A stretch of 64,000 nucleotides of DNA from Armigeres subalbatus. Its lineage: Eukaryota > Arthropoda > Insecta > Diptera > Culicidae. Each line of letters opens with the position of its first letter. Within the stretch, counting starts at the first letter, position 1. Position numbers and translations under genes: made by a program. Of this stretch, positions 1 to 11,045 are shown one piece after another. The stretch spans positions 171,442,994 through 171,506,993 of the forward strand of contig NC_085141.1 in the NCBI RefSeq assembly GCF_024139115.2, written 5' to 3'. The notes below the pieces were generated by a model that ran no database searches, was not told the origin of the DNA, and saw only the letters and a list, made by a program, of their open reading frames with translations.

Positions 1-1196
1 ACAGGATGGGATTCCGCCTCTATACTTCTGTACCGCCGTATACAAATGTTGGGGCCACACAGGATTTGTTTCGCGATGAATGATGAAGCCCGTATCCACC
101 GCATACCTGTAAACCGCTGGATCTGGTGATGAAAAAGGAGCCTCTTTGGCGGATTTTTTGGAATCGTCTTCTAGTCAGATCATATTTATACTGTTGGGAA
201 AGTGAAAGTGAGATCCCAATCCATCAGTGCAAAAACGATACACACATGTTATAGTTCATGTATATCATTATGCCGTTCATAAATACTTTTAATAAAAAAA
301 TACGGTTATATTCCCCATAAATAATTTCTTTTCCTATTCGATTGCTGGACTATTTAATTCTTGTAGCTGTTTCTGAAAACAATAAGGGGTGAATTTTACC
401 CATTGTCCAGGAACGCTGTTGCTCATTAGTGGGTAAAAATCACTCGTTAGTTTGACGTACAAACGGTTTACTCATTAATGAGTAAACGACGTTTACTCTT
501 TTAATGAGTTGAACTATTTAACTTCATAATGAGTATTTTTTTACCCATTAAAGAGTACTTTGGTGGCACAGTGTAGCGTAATTCGGAGTTATATGATTTT
601 AGTGATTGAGAATGTTGATATTAGACGAACTTTCTTCATAGAACAAAGCATAATTGTTTGGCATCGGTAGCGGAATCATAGCATTAGTGCCGGTCCGAGC
701 ATAGGCTGTCATCGGAAGATTGCTACAGCAATTAATTCACTAATGTGGCGTTTGCAACGATTTGGATGTTGTCGGCACAACATGAAATTTTCCCGCGAGA
801 CTTTAATTTTGTATTTTTTCTGTTGATGATTGAAAAAGAAATCGGTTCCGAGATGAACTTTATTCAAAGCGCAACGCTAACGTCGGTAGTTGAATCCCAA
901 GCAAGTATCGGAAGGAGACCATGCAAACAATTGATTCGCATTATGACTGAAGAAAATTGTATGGCGTCAGTATTGATGTTTGCTACAGATTTTTTGACGT
1001 AAACTACGTCTAAGGGGAAGACTCAGATACAGGGTTTAAAACGGAAATTTCCAAATTCGAGACTGTCACAAAAATTAGGATAGATTTCAATCGCTAATAG
1101 CGTCTTTATCTTCCATGGATTTTCGACATTTGCTTATCAATCGATTCGGAAACCCTTAAGCAATTTGCCAATTCTATTGATACTATTGATTATCAT
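1..1196. other. intergenic, no gene recognised
   Basis: No ORF in this stretch has a recognisable domain or plausible exon structure. It is AT-rich. The only clear structure is the palindrome at 424-557, listed separately. A motif near 987-1014 (TTGACGT...CGTCTAAGGGG) has a diverged counterpart near 51050-51072, so both may be traces of one old repeat; the similarity is short and weak. Confidence 0.5.
424..557. repeat. foldback repeat built on ACTCATTAATGAGT
   Basis: A perfect 22-bp palindrome sits at 466-487, centred on ATTAAT. Longer imperfect arms flank it: GGGTAAAAATCACTC near 431 pairs with GAGTATTTTTTTACCC near 530-545. The motif ATGAGTAAA or its complement recurs several times. It looks like a short foldback MITE; no target duplication was identified. 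Confidence 0.5.
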
Positions 1197-1412
1197 TGAA
1201 TGCTTAATTTTTTTTCTACAACAAATATGATTTTGAAAAAGTATCACCGGCGCGTGCTTACTCGCAATCTACATGCTGATACATTTAAAGTTACATCAAA
1301 CAACTGAAAACCGAAATACGCCACTCCAAAATATGACGAGGTGACAATGTTAGAAAGAGACAAAAGATAGGAAAAATAACACGGTGTGTAGTGCCTCCCC
1401 GAGTCACCTTAA
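1197..1412 (+). repeat. MITE family M1, copy 1 (one end missing)
   Basis: About 215 bp shared with 48854-49112, 55100-55470 (two copies) and 58299-58571. It includes the segment AAGTATCACCGGCGCGTG and ends in GAGTCACCTTAAG, which matches the terminal repeat of the full copies. The opposite terminal repeat is not present here, so this copy is truncated at its left side. Confidence 0.8.
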
Positions 1413-1424
1413 GTGAAGATCCTT

Positions 1425-1560
1425 TAATTACGTAACGCAAAAATTGGGCTTTTTCAAACTCCCCCTCCCCCCTATGTCACACTTTTTGTATGAAGCGTCA
1501 CACTTCGCCCAACCCCTCCCTCCCCCCTCTAAGCGTTAGGTAATTTTTGGACGCTCCCAA
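1425..1560. repeat. C-rich repeat with inverted GTCACAC/GTGTGAC motifs
   Basis: A pyrimidine-rich block with two CCCCTCCC-type runs around ATGTCACACTTTTTGTATGAAG. Left end ATTACGTAACGCAAAAATT and right end AAGCGTTAGGTAATTTTTGG are approximately inverted, which suggests a small degenerate foldback element. No coding capacity. Confidence 0.4.
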
Positions 1561-1737
1561 GCGCCATTTTCATTGATGGTAGCCAATCGTTAGTACTTCA
1601 TATCAAATATCATATCGTATCATAGCATACCAAAGAATATTGTGGCCGAATTTCATAAAATTTGTTCAATAAAAACCCCCCTGACGGTTACACAATATTT
1701 GCATTCATACCGGACAACAAAGAGGCGGGACTAATGA

Positions 1738-2716
1738 GCCATCTTTATTGATTATAAGAAAACTGCTCTCCCACGCGCGCGAGGCATTTCATTTGAAATG
1801 TCGTGGGGAGCGGTTCCAGCATCGGCAGAGTTGCCGAGCGAATTCCAGCTCGTGTCGTGGATCATGTGGTCGTCGTCGACATATTTGAAATTAATCGGTT
1901 CTTCTCAAGGCCACCATTCTACACAAAGGAAGATTGAGGCGAGGCGAATTTTATTTCAAGTGAAAATAAACCGCTTGGCGACGACATAAAGTTGCCTGCC
2001 GTCCGTAGCAGAATCAAAACTCATGGACGATTCAAATCAAGCCCAACTCAGCACCTAAAAACTCATGGATGAGTTGAATCATCGTATGTTTTCTGTATGT
2101 ATGTAGAATCACGAGCGCGCGTCAAACGGAGAAGCTGCAAAAATGTATTCGCATGGATGACTATCTACTAAAATTATAAGTCTTTCTCTGAATCGTGCTC
2201 TCGTGATTCTACTACCGACGGAAAACAATCTGCCATCACCAAGCAATTAAGTTTTACTTTGATCAAAATTCATCTCGCCTCAAGTTGTGACTTAAGAGCT
2301 ACTTTCATTGATGGTAGCCAATCGTTAGTAGGGGAAATTACGGCTTTGGCAGGTTTTGTTCTATTATTGTCAGAGGGTTTTCTGTAACTAATTATGCTCA
2401 AATTTGGCCTAAACATTCTTTGCATATCAAAGAATATTGTGGCCAAATTTTATGAAAAAACCCCTGACAATAATAGAACAAAACCTGCCAAAGCCGTTAT
2501 TCCCCCTACTTCATACAAGAAAATTTAGTCTGAGCGCTGCTAATGATAATGACGACGATCGCGCGACCCACACCATCGCCGGGAATAAAATTTCCGGTAG
2601 ATGCAGGAGCTCCGCCGATGCCGAAGGTGGTACCACGGCCTGCTCTCCGCGACATCTCGAACGAAATGGCTCGCGCGCGCGAATGAGCTGCTTCTTTGTA
2701 ATCAATAAAGCAATTC
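1738..2716. repeat. diverged inverted repeat pair around a MITE
   Basis: The segment near 1738-1905 reappears in inverse orientation at about 2535-2716: both contain TTTATTGATTA, a CGCGCGCGAG core, an ATTTC(A/G)TT(T/C)GA(A/G)ATGTCG block and GGCATCGGC-type sequence. In addition, TTTCATTGATGGTAGCCAATCGTTAGTA is a direct repeat at 1568-1595 and 2303-2330 (written here in two overlapping pieces: TTTCATTGATGG and GTAGCCAATCGTTAGTA). The short ORFs on both strands here are repeat sequence, not genes. Confidence 0.5.
2331..2506. mobile_element. MITE family M2, complete copy with TA duplication
   Basis: A 176-bp foldback. The left arm GGGGAAATTACGGCTTTGGC and right arm GCCAAAGCCGTTATTCCCCC are inverted copies, and the inner arms continue through TTTTGTTCTATTATTGTCAG. 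TA flanks both sides (2329-2330 and 2507-2508), as expected for Tc1/mariner-type insertion. Related pieces lie at 1620-1685, 32340-32465 and 62276-62450. Non-coding. Confidence 0.85.
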
Positions 2717-3587
2717 ATGTACTGTGAGTTTTGGTGCTCCATGTGGCGCCCACCGAAGGATGTCTTTTCTTGCCTGGACATTCAGCAGTTCAACTATTTT
2801 CCTGCCGTTGGTGTATGTTTACTGGTCAGTAGAACACCGTCAGAGCAGTGTTCAACATCACTTTCAACGGACCAACGGACTTTGAAGGACCACTATTATC
2901 AGAGATATCATCTAGGTGATTACATTCACCGACACGCGATGAACATCACTTCAAATGGCTTCATGCCAACAGAAACAAACGGCCCTTTTTCAGGGCCACC
3001 AAATATTTTGGAAGTAGAAAGATTGTGTTGTGATATGTACTTGATCTTCTGATATCCAATTTTATGTTGTTTGAGTGAAGTTCACAAGATCTGTGTAAAA
3101 CCATGAATTCAAAATGTTGCGCGCATGATTTCGCACAGAATTTATGAACCGCACTCGTCAATTCATCTCAGAATCTTGAGAAAAATTTCACTTTTCACCG
3201 ACACCAGCCAAACCAATGAAGACCCCACCATAGTGTAGAAATTTTCAGCCATGGTCTGCGAATAAATTTATTGCAACGTCTCTCTCCGACAAACTGTGCA
3301 GAATTGAATATGATTGCGTCGAAAAGGAAAGTTCGCAATATTCTGACTTTGGATTTGTTTTTATTACTGATTGGAAAGGCGTATTATTGAAAACAAATTG
3401 GACTATTGAAAATAATTGGTTATTATCATTGCACTAAAAGGTTTTTCGTAGTTTACGTCGGGTGGTCGTGTCTTGCACACAACCCTTCTGATTTTTTATT
3501 CGGGTACCCACAACTAAACCCCCGATTTGAGTGAAAAGTACATTATACCAGGAACTTTTTTCATCTGTTTTTCGTGTATATTTTAGG
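2717..3587. other. intergenic, no gene recognised
   Basis: ORFs of up to 111 codons occur on both strands, but none shows a family signature or usable splice sites, and they overlap one another. No repeat structure was recognised either. It lies upstream of the Hikeshi gene and could hold distal regulatory DNA; nothing in the sequence demonstrates this. Confidence 0.4.
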
Positions 3588-3872
3588 TTAGCCCTTTTCT
3601 TTCGGAGAGAAAATCAAGGCAAAATTTTCAAAACGATTGTTCTGCTTTTGTAAATAAAGATTCAAACGACGATTTGAAGAATCTGATAGCTCTTCCACGC
3701 AAACCAAAACCATCGACAGGTAACGGAAACCTTTATCTACCTATTGATGTTGTTGGTTTGCGTGGGAGAGCTATCAGATTCGTCAAATCGTCGTTTGAAT
3801 CTTTGCTTACAAAAGCAGATAAGTCGTTTTGAGAATTTTGTCTTGATTTTCTCTCCGAAAGAAAAGAGCTAA
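3588..3872. mobile_element. MITE family M3, copy 1 (near-complete hairpin)
   Basis: About 285 bp made almost entirely of two inverted arms. The left arm runs from TTAGCCCTTTTCTTTCGG through GAGAGAAAATCAAGGC; the right arm ends in CCGAAAGAAAAGAGCTAA. The core (TTCAAACGACGATTTGA, then TCTTCCACGCAAACC) is shared with the second copy at 32804-33038. It sits about 250 bp upstream of the Hikeshi start codon. Non-coding. Confidence 0.85.
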
Positions 3873-4120
3873 CATCGCCCGACAGAAAATAGAATTGGAC
3901 TCGACATTGGTGGGCTCTACTGTTGTTTGTTGTTTGTGTGTTTGTCAAAATCGTGATTTGTGAAGCCTGCTTCTATAAACATTTATGGAGGCGGTGAAAT
4001 TCTTCAGTGAAATTATTTTCTTAATGATTTTCAATGATAAATATACAATCGACTTGAAGTTTTAAGTAATAAGATTTAGCGGCTCTACGGAATCTAAGTT
4101 GCCGACGGTATACCACAGAA

Positions 4121-5405
4121 ATGTTAAACGCGTTGGGAGTGATTGTTTCTGGACGTTTGGTAAGAATATGCAGTTTTCTCCCAGAGCATTGATGTCTAAA
4201 ATTTATTTGAATTTTCTCATTTGTAGGTCCAAACTGACTTCCAGCAGATATCGGACGCACAATACCTGATCAACATCCCAGAGGCAGACAACGTAAATCA
4301 TGTAGTGGTTTTCCTCACGGGCACTACTCCGTTCGCCGAAGGAATGGCTGGAGCTGGTAAGCTACATTTGAATGAAAAAATATATTGTTCTAATCATTTA
4401 AAATAAAATTCCAATTAATGATCAAGAACATTTTTAAGACCCACAAACGATGTTACTGTGTACGTTTTCTTTTGTAGCACTAGGGTTTCTACATACTGCC
4501 TCTGCTCCTTCTCTTATGTTCCCACAGTCGGACTAAAACCCGTAGTCCACTCTTTGTTATAATGACAAATATTTGTAAAGTTTATACAGCCTTCTATCAA
4601 ACTGTATATCAAGTATATCGACTTGGATATCAAGCAGTGCTACAAAAGAAAACGTACACAGTAACATCGTTTGTGGGTCTTAAAAATGATTGCTTTAGAT
4701 TGCGTGCGGCACAAGACTGGTATGGTAATGCATGAAACGATATATCAAAATCTACTTTTTCGATTACCCATCTAAGTTTTTACATTCCGACGTTAAATAT
4801 GTCATCACATTATCACCCATCGTATGAATTCTCTTTTTTGACATTCTCTAAAAGCTAATATAACAAATTACCAATTATGTACTGATAAAAACTAAATTCT
4901 CCAACCGGTTAGTCTATTTCAGCTGGCCCGATCCGAACGCACCCCCAACATGGCAACTTCTTGGTTACATCTCCAATTCAAAGCCATCCGCCATATTCAA
5001 GATATCGCAATTGAAGAAATTGGATGAAGTGTCCAACAATTCGACAATCAATGTATTCGGTGCGAATTTGCCCATTTCGCACATTGCGCAGATAGGTGTA
5101 TCGATAGAGCCGGAATCCAATCTTATGCAACAAACGCCAGCAACGGTGAGCGCTTCTTCACACAACATTCGTGTAATTTCACATAATTCAATCCTCTCCC
5201 CTTGCAGACCACCACTGATACCTACTATCAGTTTGGTCAGAAGATGGTTGAAAATTTCTTCAACTTTGTCAGCAGCTTTTCCGTTACCCAACCGCAAATG
5301 GTTCCGAATCCGAACGAAACGTTCGTTCCGCTGTCCACGGTGCAGACGTGGTTCGCCAACTTTCAACGCAGGTTGCAGCAAAATCCCAACTTCTGGAAAA
5401 GTTAA
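4121..5405 (+). CDS. Hikeshi: Hikeshi/OPI10 family Hsp70 nuclear import carrier, 4 exons
   Basis: Exons are 4121-4159, 4227-4356, 4913-5145 and 5208-5405; the join is 600 nt, 199 residues plus TAA. Human Hikeshi has 197. All introns are GT-AG. The third exon must begin after the AG at 4911-4912: the next AG at 4921-4922 would lose the conserved VYFSWPD stretch and break the frame. Recognisable blocks, in order: VSGRLVQTDF at the N terminus, a [17 protein letters not shown] segment, [28 protein letters not shown], and the C-terminal [14 protein letters not shown]. In the family these proteins carry ATP-bound Hsp70/Hsc70 through FG-rich nuclear pores during heat stress, acting in cytoplasm and nucleus. 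The start ATG at 4121 follows CAGAA and gives an N terminus of family length. A large antisense ORF over exons 3-4 is a shadow. Family assignment is very secure; function is by homology. Confidence 0.96.
4429..4688. mobile_element. MITE inside Hikeshi intron 2
   Basis: A 260-bp foldback with long arms: CATTTTTAAGACCCACAAAC at the left and its inverse ending CTTAAAAATG at the right, continuing inward through ACGATGTTACTGTGTACG and TTTTCTTTTGTAGCACT. It accounts for nearly half of the 556-bp intron. Non-coding; no clear target duplication. Confidence 0.85.
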
Positions 5406-5631
5406 ACCAGCCAGTGCAAAACAAGACACTAGTTGAAGAAATGAAAGCAAGCGGAGGATAAGTTGGCCTAAATTAAAACCATCAGTTACGGCGTTGATTA
5501 CAACAATGTAAAGAGCAATAACGAGATCAGTGTGCGTGATTTTCATTCGTGTAATTTATCATGTATCATTATATTTTTCGTTTTAAGAGCATTTCTCTCT
5601 GTCTTCGGATAGGATGGTTATTTTTAACTAT

Positions 5632-5652
5632 AATAAAATGATTTTGAATAAA
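5632..5652 (+). terminator. polyadenylation signals of Hikeshi
   Basis: AATAAA occurs at 5632-5637 and again at 5647-5652, about 230 and 245 nt after the stop codon, implying a short 3' UTR. Position and spacing fit; the cleavage site itself cannot be seen. Confidence 0.7.
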
Positions 5653-5659
5653 AAATAGA

Positions 5660-6282
5660 TTTCATTGTTTAGTAGTGTTATGAAGAAACATCGGATACGC
5701 ATTTCTTGAAGTTGATCCGATTTACTCGAATTTGCCGTTGATGAAGCAATTTCGATGTTTCAACTCTGATAGTGGTTATGGACTTTATTCAATTTTGTAT
5801 TCTGGTTGACTTATCCGACTCTCAAATACAATCATCCAGAACCCAACAAACATTGGAGAGGTGGAAGCGCATAGCAAAAAATTGCTTTCTTCGGCTAAAA
5901 AACTAGCTTACTCGGCTTGAATTGTTTGTTGGAGAATCTTCAAGTTATCTGAGCTTCTGGAGCTAAATCCGTAGTTGTTACTCCATTATGACCAGATTAG
6001 TTGTTCTTGCACAGAGAACCAAAAGATGTCTGCTTGGGACTAACATTCATCTTCAATGAAAAAAAAACTGATGATCTCCTTTGTTAGGTCACACTGGCGT
6101 CTGTCACATCAGAATGCAAATCAATGTATGTTTGCTACATTTGTTTTTCAGTTCATATTGCATATTACAGAATATTGTATTCCTGGGAATCTTTTTCAAA
6201 TAAAATATGTATGTACTTGTATAGACATTTCATTTTATAGGTTTTATCGCCGTAGCTGAGAACACGAGAAATTGTTTTTTTG
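5660..6282. other. intergenic, no gene recognised
   Basis: AT-rich sequence downstream of Hikeshi. I see no coding exon, no paired repeat and no TE protein remnant. Confidence 0.4.
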
Positions 6283-6368
6283 CTATACTGCCGTGATTCG
6301 CATATCTGTCCCATCTTTGCTGGGTTTCCTATTCATATGGGACAAATATGCGATTCACGGCAGTATAG
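6283..6368. mobile_element. 86-bp hairpin MITE
   Basis: Arms CTATACTGCCGTGATTCGCA (left) and TGCGATTCACGGCAGTATAG (right) enclose a short loop; the pairing continues with TATCTGTCCCAT against ATGGGACAAATA. One of the smallest complete foldbacks in the window. Non-coding. Confidence 0.8.
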
Positions 6369-6539
6369 TTCCGTTGATAGAAAACATTCTAAGCTGTTTT
6401 TCCAAATGATCATATGCCGACCATGCCGACCGATTCTGTGATTTCGATCATATTTTTTTATGCTCGATGTTTATTATTCACTATAAATTGTCTTAGCAAA
6501 TAGCGAAGAGATTCTGAAAAACACCTTATTGGGATTGTG

Positions 6540-6790
6540 AGCAAAACTCGAACGTTATAACCCGAATCCGCCTGGAATTATGAACAGAATCCGTATGGGA
6601 TTCTAAACATATTCCGTTTGAGATTCTTGAAAGAATCCGCTAGGCATTCTGAATAGAATTCCGGTCGAGATTCAAATCAGAATCCTTTTGGCATTTGTTT
6701 AACATTTTGAGTAAAGTCCAGAAGTATAGATGAGTATAGACAGAATCGTAACTGTTTGAAGGTTCTGAACAGAATCTGTTTGCGATTCTA
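6540..6790. repeat. degenerate tandem repeat, GAATCCG..GGGATTCT units
   Basis: Units of roughly 25-30 bp recur, each holding an AGAATCCG- or AGAATTC-type half followed by (G)GNATTCT. At least seven units are visible. Drift between units is high, so this is an old minisatellite. Confidence 0.55.
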
Positions 6791-6807
6791 AAAAGAATTC
6801 AAATGTT

Positions 6808-6860
6808 TTTTTTATATCTTTATTAGGGAGACTTCCAGCCTTAGACTGGCTCGCCTCGGA
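6808..6860 (-). repeat. SINE/LINE 3' tail shared with 8676-8735
   Basis: On the minus strand this reads CCGAGGCGAGCCAGTCTAAG, then GGCTGGAAGTCTCCCTAATAAAGA. The plus strand at about 8681-8735 has the same architecture: GTGAGCCAGCCTAGGGCTGAA, cut short here, followed by CTCTTAAATAAAGACAATAA. Both look like 3' ends of the same retroposon family; the bodies are not recognisable. Confidence 0.5.
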
Positions 6861-7617
6861 ATTCAAATGGTAGTATAAACAGAACGCATAGTCATCTTTT
6901 TTATTTTGGAGATAGTAATTCAGCAAAACTTCAATTCAATTTCGCCAAAACCTAACTTATATTAAAAAATAAAAGCATTCTTATTACGCTGCAGTGTATG
7001 ACAACATTATTTTCAGCTATGGTTCAACCTTCAGTTCCTTTAAATTTGCTTCATTATTTGTATAATTCCTTCCAAATTAGCCACTCTTCATAATATAGCT
7101 CGATAACATCGAAGTACATTCACGGTCGGCCTTCATAATATACCTGTATGTACATATAAAGTTATGAATTTCATGAATCATAATGATAAAACTATTCACG
7201 ATACATCAATAGTGCTTAAACATAATAATGATGTGAACTTGGCAGGCTCCCGAGTACACCGAGATGATGGAAATAATAAAAAGTTGTTTCTCCTGTCGCT
7301 CATATAGTGTATTCTCAGAAATCCTTCGCGGGCCACAGGAAAAGGTTAAGAGGGCCGCACTTTGGGAATCCCTGTTATAAATCATGCATAAATTGGTTCA
7401 TTGGATGGATAAGTCAAATGATCTGAGCTTAAAGACGCTTTGAAGAACCAAAAAGGGTCTGTAATATAGTCAACCCTCCATGAGTCGCTAATGAAAAGAC
7501 TATTGACTCAAGCATATATCGAGATGTGGAACAAAAGTTTCATGAAAAATTGTTGGAAAGGTAAGAAACCATAAATTAATAAATTATACATTTTAATGAA
7601 AATATTACGAAATATTA
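6861..7617. other. intergenic, no gene recognised
   Basis: AT-rich, without coding signature or paired repeat that I can see. It ends where the 3' end of a LINE-A copy begins. Confidence 0.4.
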
Positions 7618-8298
7618 CATTCATTTTTTCATTTATTTAGTCTACATCTAAACAGATAACACTGAATCAACAATTTGACGCCACAATACACGGTTCGAGG
7701 CCGCATCTCTCCATCCTCGAGTACGCCCCACGCTCGCCAAGTCGTTTTGCACCTGGTCTGCCCATCTCGCTCGCTGCGCTCCACGTCGTCTCGTCCCTGC
7801 CGGATCGGAAGCGAACACCATCTTTGCAGGGTTGCTGTCCGGCATTCTTGCAACATGCTCTGCTCATCGTACCCTTCCGGCTTTAGCTACCTTCTGGATA
7901 CTGGGTTCGCCGTAGAGCTGGGAAAGCTCATGGTTCATCCTTCGCCGCCGCACACCGCCAAAGATGGTCCTAAGCACCCGTCTCCGGGTGCTTGCAAGTC
8001 CTCCTCGAGCATTGTCCATGTTTCATGTCCGTAGAGGACTACCGGTCTTATTAACGTCTTGTACATGACACATTTGGTGCGGTGGCGAATCTTTTTCGAC
8101 CGCAGTTTCTTCTGGAGCCCTTAGTAAGCCCGACTTCCACAGATGATGCGCCTTCGTATTTCACGACTGACATTGTTATCAGCCGTTAGCAAGGATCCGA
8201 GGTAGACGAATCTTTCGACCACCTCGAAGGTATACCCGTCTATCGTAACACTGCTTCCCAGGCGAGCCCTGTCGCGCTCGGTTCTGCCCACAAGCATC
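7618..8298 (-). pseudogene. LINE-A copy 1, 3' part (C-terminal RT region and tail)
   Basis: Minus-strand frames contain the C-terminal segment typical of this non-LTR family: TERDRARLGSSV, FVYLGSLLTADNNVSREIRR, then MPDSNPAKMVFASDPAGTRR and GWRDAASNRVLWR near the end. Several frameshifts separate these blocks. The left end reads TAAATGAAAAAATGAATG on the minus strand, an A-rich tail as in RTE-like elements. The right end at 8298 breaks off at the codon that continues at 11046: the same copy was split by the element at 8299-11045. Dead copy; clade (RTE-like or relative) not tested. Confidence 0.85.
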
Positions 8299-11045
8299 CC
8301 AAGTAACAATTTTCATGCTTGTTAGATTTATTTAATTCTTATAGCGGATTTATGACGGCAGTCACCATGGCTAGTTGTTCAGATTTATTGGCGATCTTAT
8401 TGCTGTCAATAAACCTCTAATAAATCTGCTCGAAAAGCTTCAAACGTCAAATGCCGACTGGTCTTTTTAGCAGCTCTACAGTTGTAACGAAGAGCATGAT
8501 AAGTCCAATTTTCAAAGCTTGATCAAAGCCATAATTTTGGGTCATTACGATCGTTCACCTTCAAAAATAGAATAATCAATGCCAAACATTCTAGTATCAG
8601 GTCGTTATTTATGTACTTTTAATTGATTTCTTTATTTTAATGATGTATTATAAAGCGTAATAAACAGTACTCAAAGTCTTAGATGTGAGCCAGCCTAGGG
8701 CTGAAAACCTCTTAAATAAAGACAATAACAAGTGCTCAAAGTACATTCCAGCTTCAGCTCATTCAGATTCAGATTGTTAGTCTCAATCAAATGCTGTATA
8801 GCTTTGTAGTTATAGTATTTCCACAATTATTACCTTAAGACTTTTTAAGCCTACCGTTTACACGACTTTGTATCTTGTATTGCAAGCACAACGATAAATA
8901 ATTCTTAACAGATGATAAGATTCAAGATCTAAACCAAGAATCGATCTCGTTTTCTCCAAGTAGTTAGTAACCCTGACATTTGATATAAATTCCAAATAAA
9001 ATTTTGTTTGACAAAAATAGTTAAACAATGTGTTCAAAAACTTTATGCAACTGTTCCTAATAAACACACATTTTAAACGTAATCGAAAATGCCTTCGCTA
9101 GTTTGCATCTTTGGGATATTTGTTATGCTTAAGTAAGCCATTTCATCCATGCTTTTCAGCAAAATCTGGAAAACTCTTATTGATATTTTTAGCAAATGTA
9201 ACGCACTATCTAAAGATGCTGAATAAATAAATTTATGTCATTAGTGTTTTGGGATCGCATTTTTCTGATATTTTTTTGTTGGTGTCAAATTGGAAATTAA
9301 ACAAAACAGAATTCTGCTTTTGGATTAAAGCTATGCGAGTTAAGCGGCAATTGTTATTATCAAATCATGTTTACTCATCTCATCAGAAATTCCTCCTATC
9401 CAATCGGAATTCAATTTTGAACCAATTCGGGACTTCCGCCTTCCCGATCGGAATCTCATCACATGGTACTCTGCCTTCTCAATCAGAGCCCATTTGCAGA
9501 CATGCAAGACCTCTAACCAGTTCAATTTAAATCATCCGCCTTCCCAATCGGTGTTTGATATCTGCACTTTCTGTATCAAATCTGATTAGGATCCCCACCT
9601 TACCTATCGAAGTCCTCTCACATAGCTTTCGATCAGAGCGTATTCAAAATCATAAGTTTCGTCTGTTGTAGATTCTTTTCAGAGTGTTTATTCTTAGATT
9701 TTACATCCAGCCCCACATATTTGTATTCTCAAACTGTTTTCTACCAGCCTGCTAAATACTTTGGATACTAACCTACACTGCGCCAATGTTGTGACCGGAG
9801 GTATCCAAATCTCGCATTCATATTCTGCTTGGGCTTAATGAATCATCCTTCAAAACAGGACTTCACTCATCCAAATTCTTTAAAAGACTGATGATTGAAG
9901 GATGGGTCATTTTCATCTATTATTTATTTTTTTCAAAGGTATCTATGTTTTTTTTTAAATCCATTTTCCATCACATTGTAAATATATTTTAGTACCATAT
10001 TTCTCAATCCAATTATCCAACCATCTATACATCACTACACCAATGTTGTGACCGGAGGTATCCAAATCTCCCATTCATATTCTGCTTGGGCTTAATGAAT
10101 CATCCTTCAAAATAGGACTTCACTCATCCAAATTCGTTGAAAGACTGATGATTGAAGGATGGATAATTTTCATCTATTATTTATTTTTTCAAAGGTATCT
10201 ATGTTTTTTTTTTAAATCCATTTTTCAATCACATTGTAAATATATTTTAGTACCATATTTCTTAATCCAATTATCCAACCATCTATACATCACTACAGTA
10301 ATGTGGTCAAATGAATAACCCCAATAAGAATATTTACATTGCAAAGGGTTTATAACGGTGTTTAATAAGAGCAACATTTTTCTGATCGAAATCTATGATG
10401 GCCATATTGGAAATGAAGAACCATCTTTAAGTCAGTGAAATTTATCACTGGAATTTATGATTAGACAGTGTTTTCGCCGCAAAAGACACGTTTTTGGTAA
10501 AAGATATAAAAAAAAACATATTTGGGTGTAATATCAATTAATTTAGTGAAGATTTACGTTATTGATGTAATAATAAATTTAAATTCATTGCCCAAAACTA
10601 TATTATTTTGCGGGCACGTAGTACTTAATCTCATTTTTGCACTAACTTTCACCATGAAATCTAGCGCGCACCTCATTTCCATAAAAGTACATTGAAAAAA
10701 AAACTTGAAAAATTATTATTTTGTAGTCATCCTCATCATGATTTTCATCAACACTTTAGTTTGCTATTATTTGTTTGCAAGATTTTGTTTATCTTTTTTC
10801 AAAGCAACATTTTTGACAGCTGCCGCAGCCAAATTCCCTTTTTTGCGGGCGGCTTGAAACGGATTTTTATATACTCTTATAAGAGGTTTATAGTGGTAAT
10901 CTAGAGAGGGCCATTTGGACATATCTTACTCTTATAGTGGTCATCAGAAGGTAATCCTGTAGTAATGGGTTTTATTGTCAGTTCTTGTAATTCGATCTTA
11001 AAAACCATTCCTAGAGCGGAATAAAACTTAAAATGTTACTTGGGA
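8299..11045. mobile_element. 2.75 kb element with CCCAAGTAACA termini, inserted in LINE-A
   Basis: The left end is CCCAAGTAACAATTTTC and the right end, read inversely, CCCAAGTAACATTTTAAG. It interrupts the LINE-A reading frame exactly: codons for KTKY and the start of M lie at 11046 and beyond, and the rest resumes at 8298. AT appears duplicated at the junctions. Inside are CTCTTATAAG-type motifs near the right end, AACCTCTAATAAATC near the left, and the tandem duplication at 9783-10299. No transposase is visible, so it is non-autonomous or decayed. Superfamily unknown. Confidence 0.75.
9783..10299 (+). repeat. 258-bp tandem duplication
   Basis: Two adjacent copies, about 9783-10041 and 10042-10299, each beginning near CCAATGTTGTGACCGGAGG and ending CCATCTATACATCACTACA. 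They differ by scattered substitutions and poly-T length, so the duplication is recent relative to the host element. Non-coding. Confidence 0.9.

Noticed and set aside
4965..5546. 193-codon minus-strand ORF
   Set aside because: It is antisense to Hikeshi exons 3 and 4, whose spliced plus-strand product matches the family end to end.
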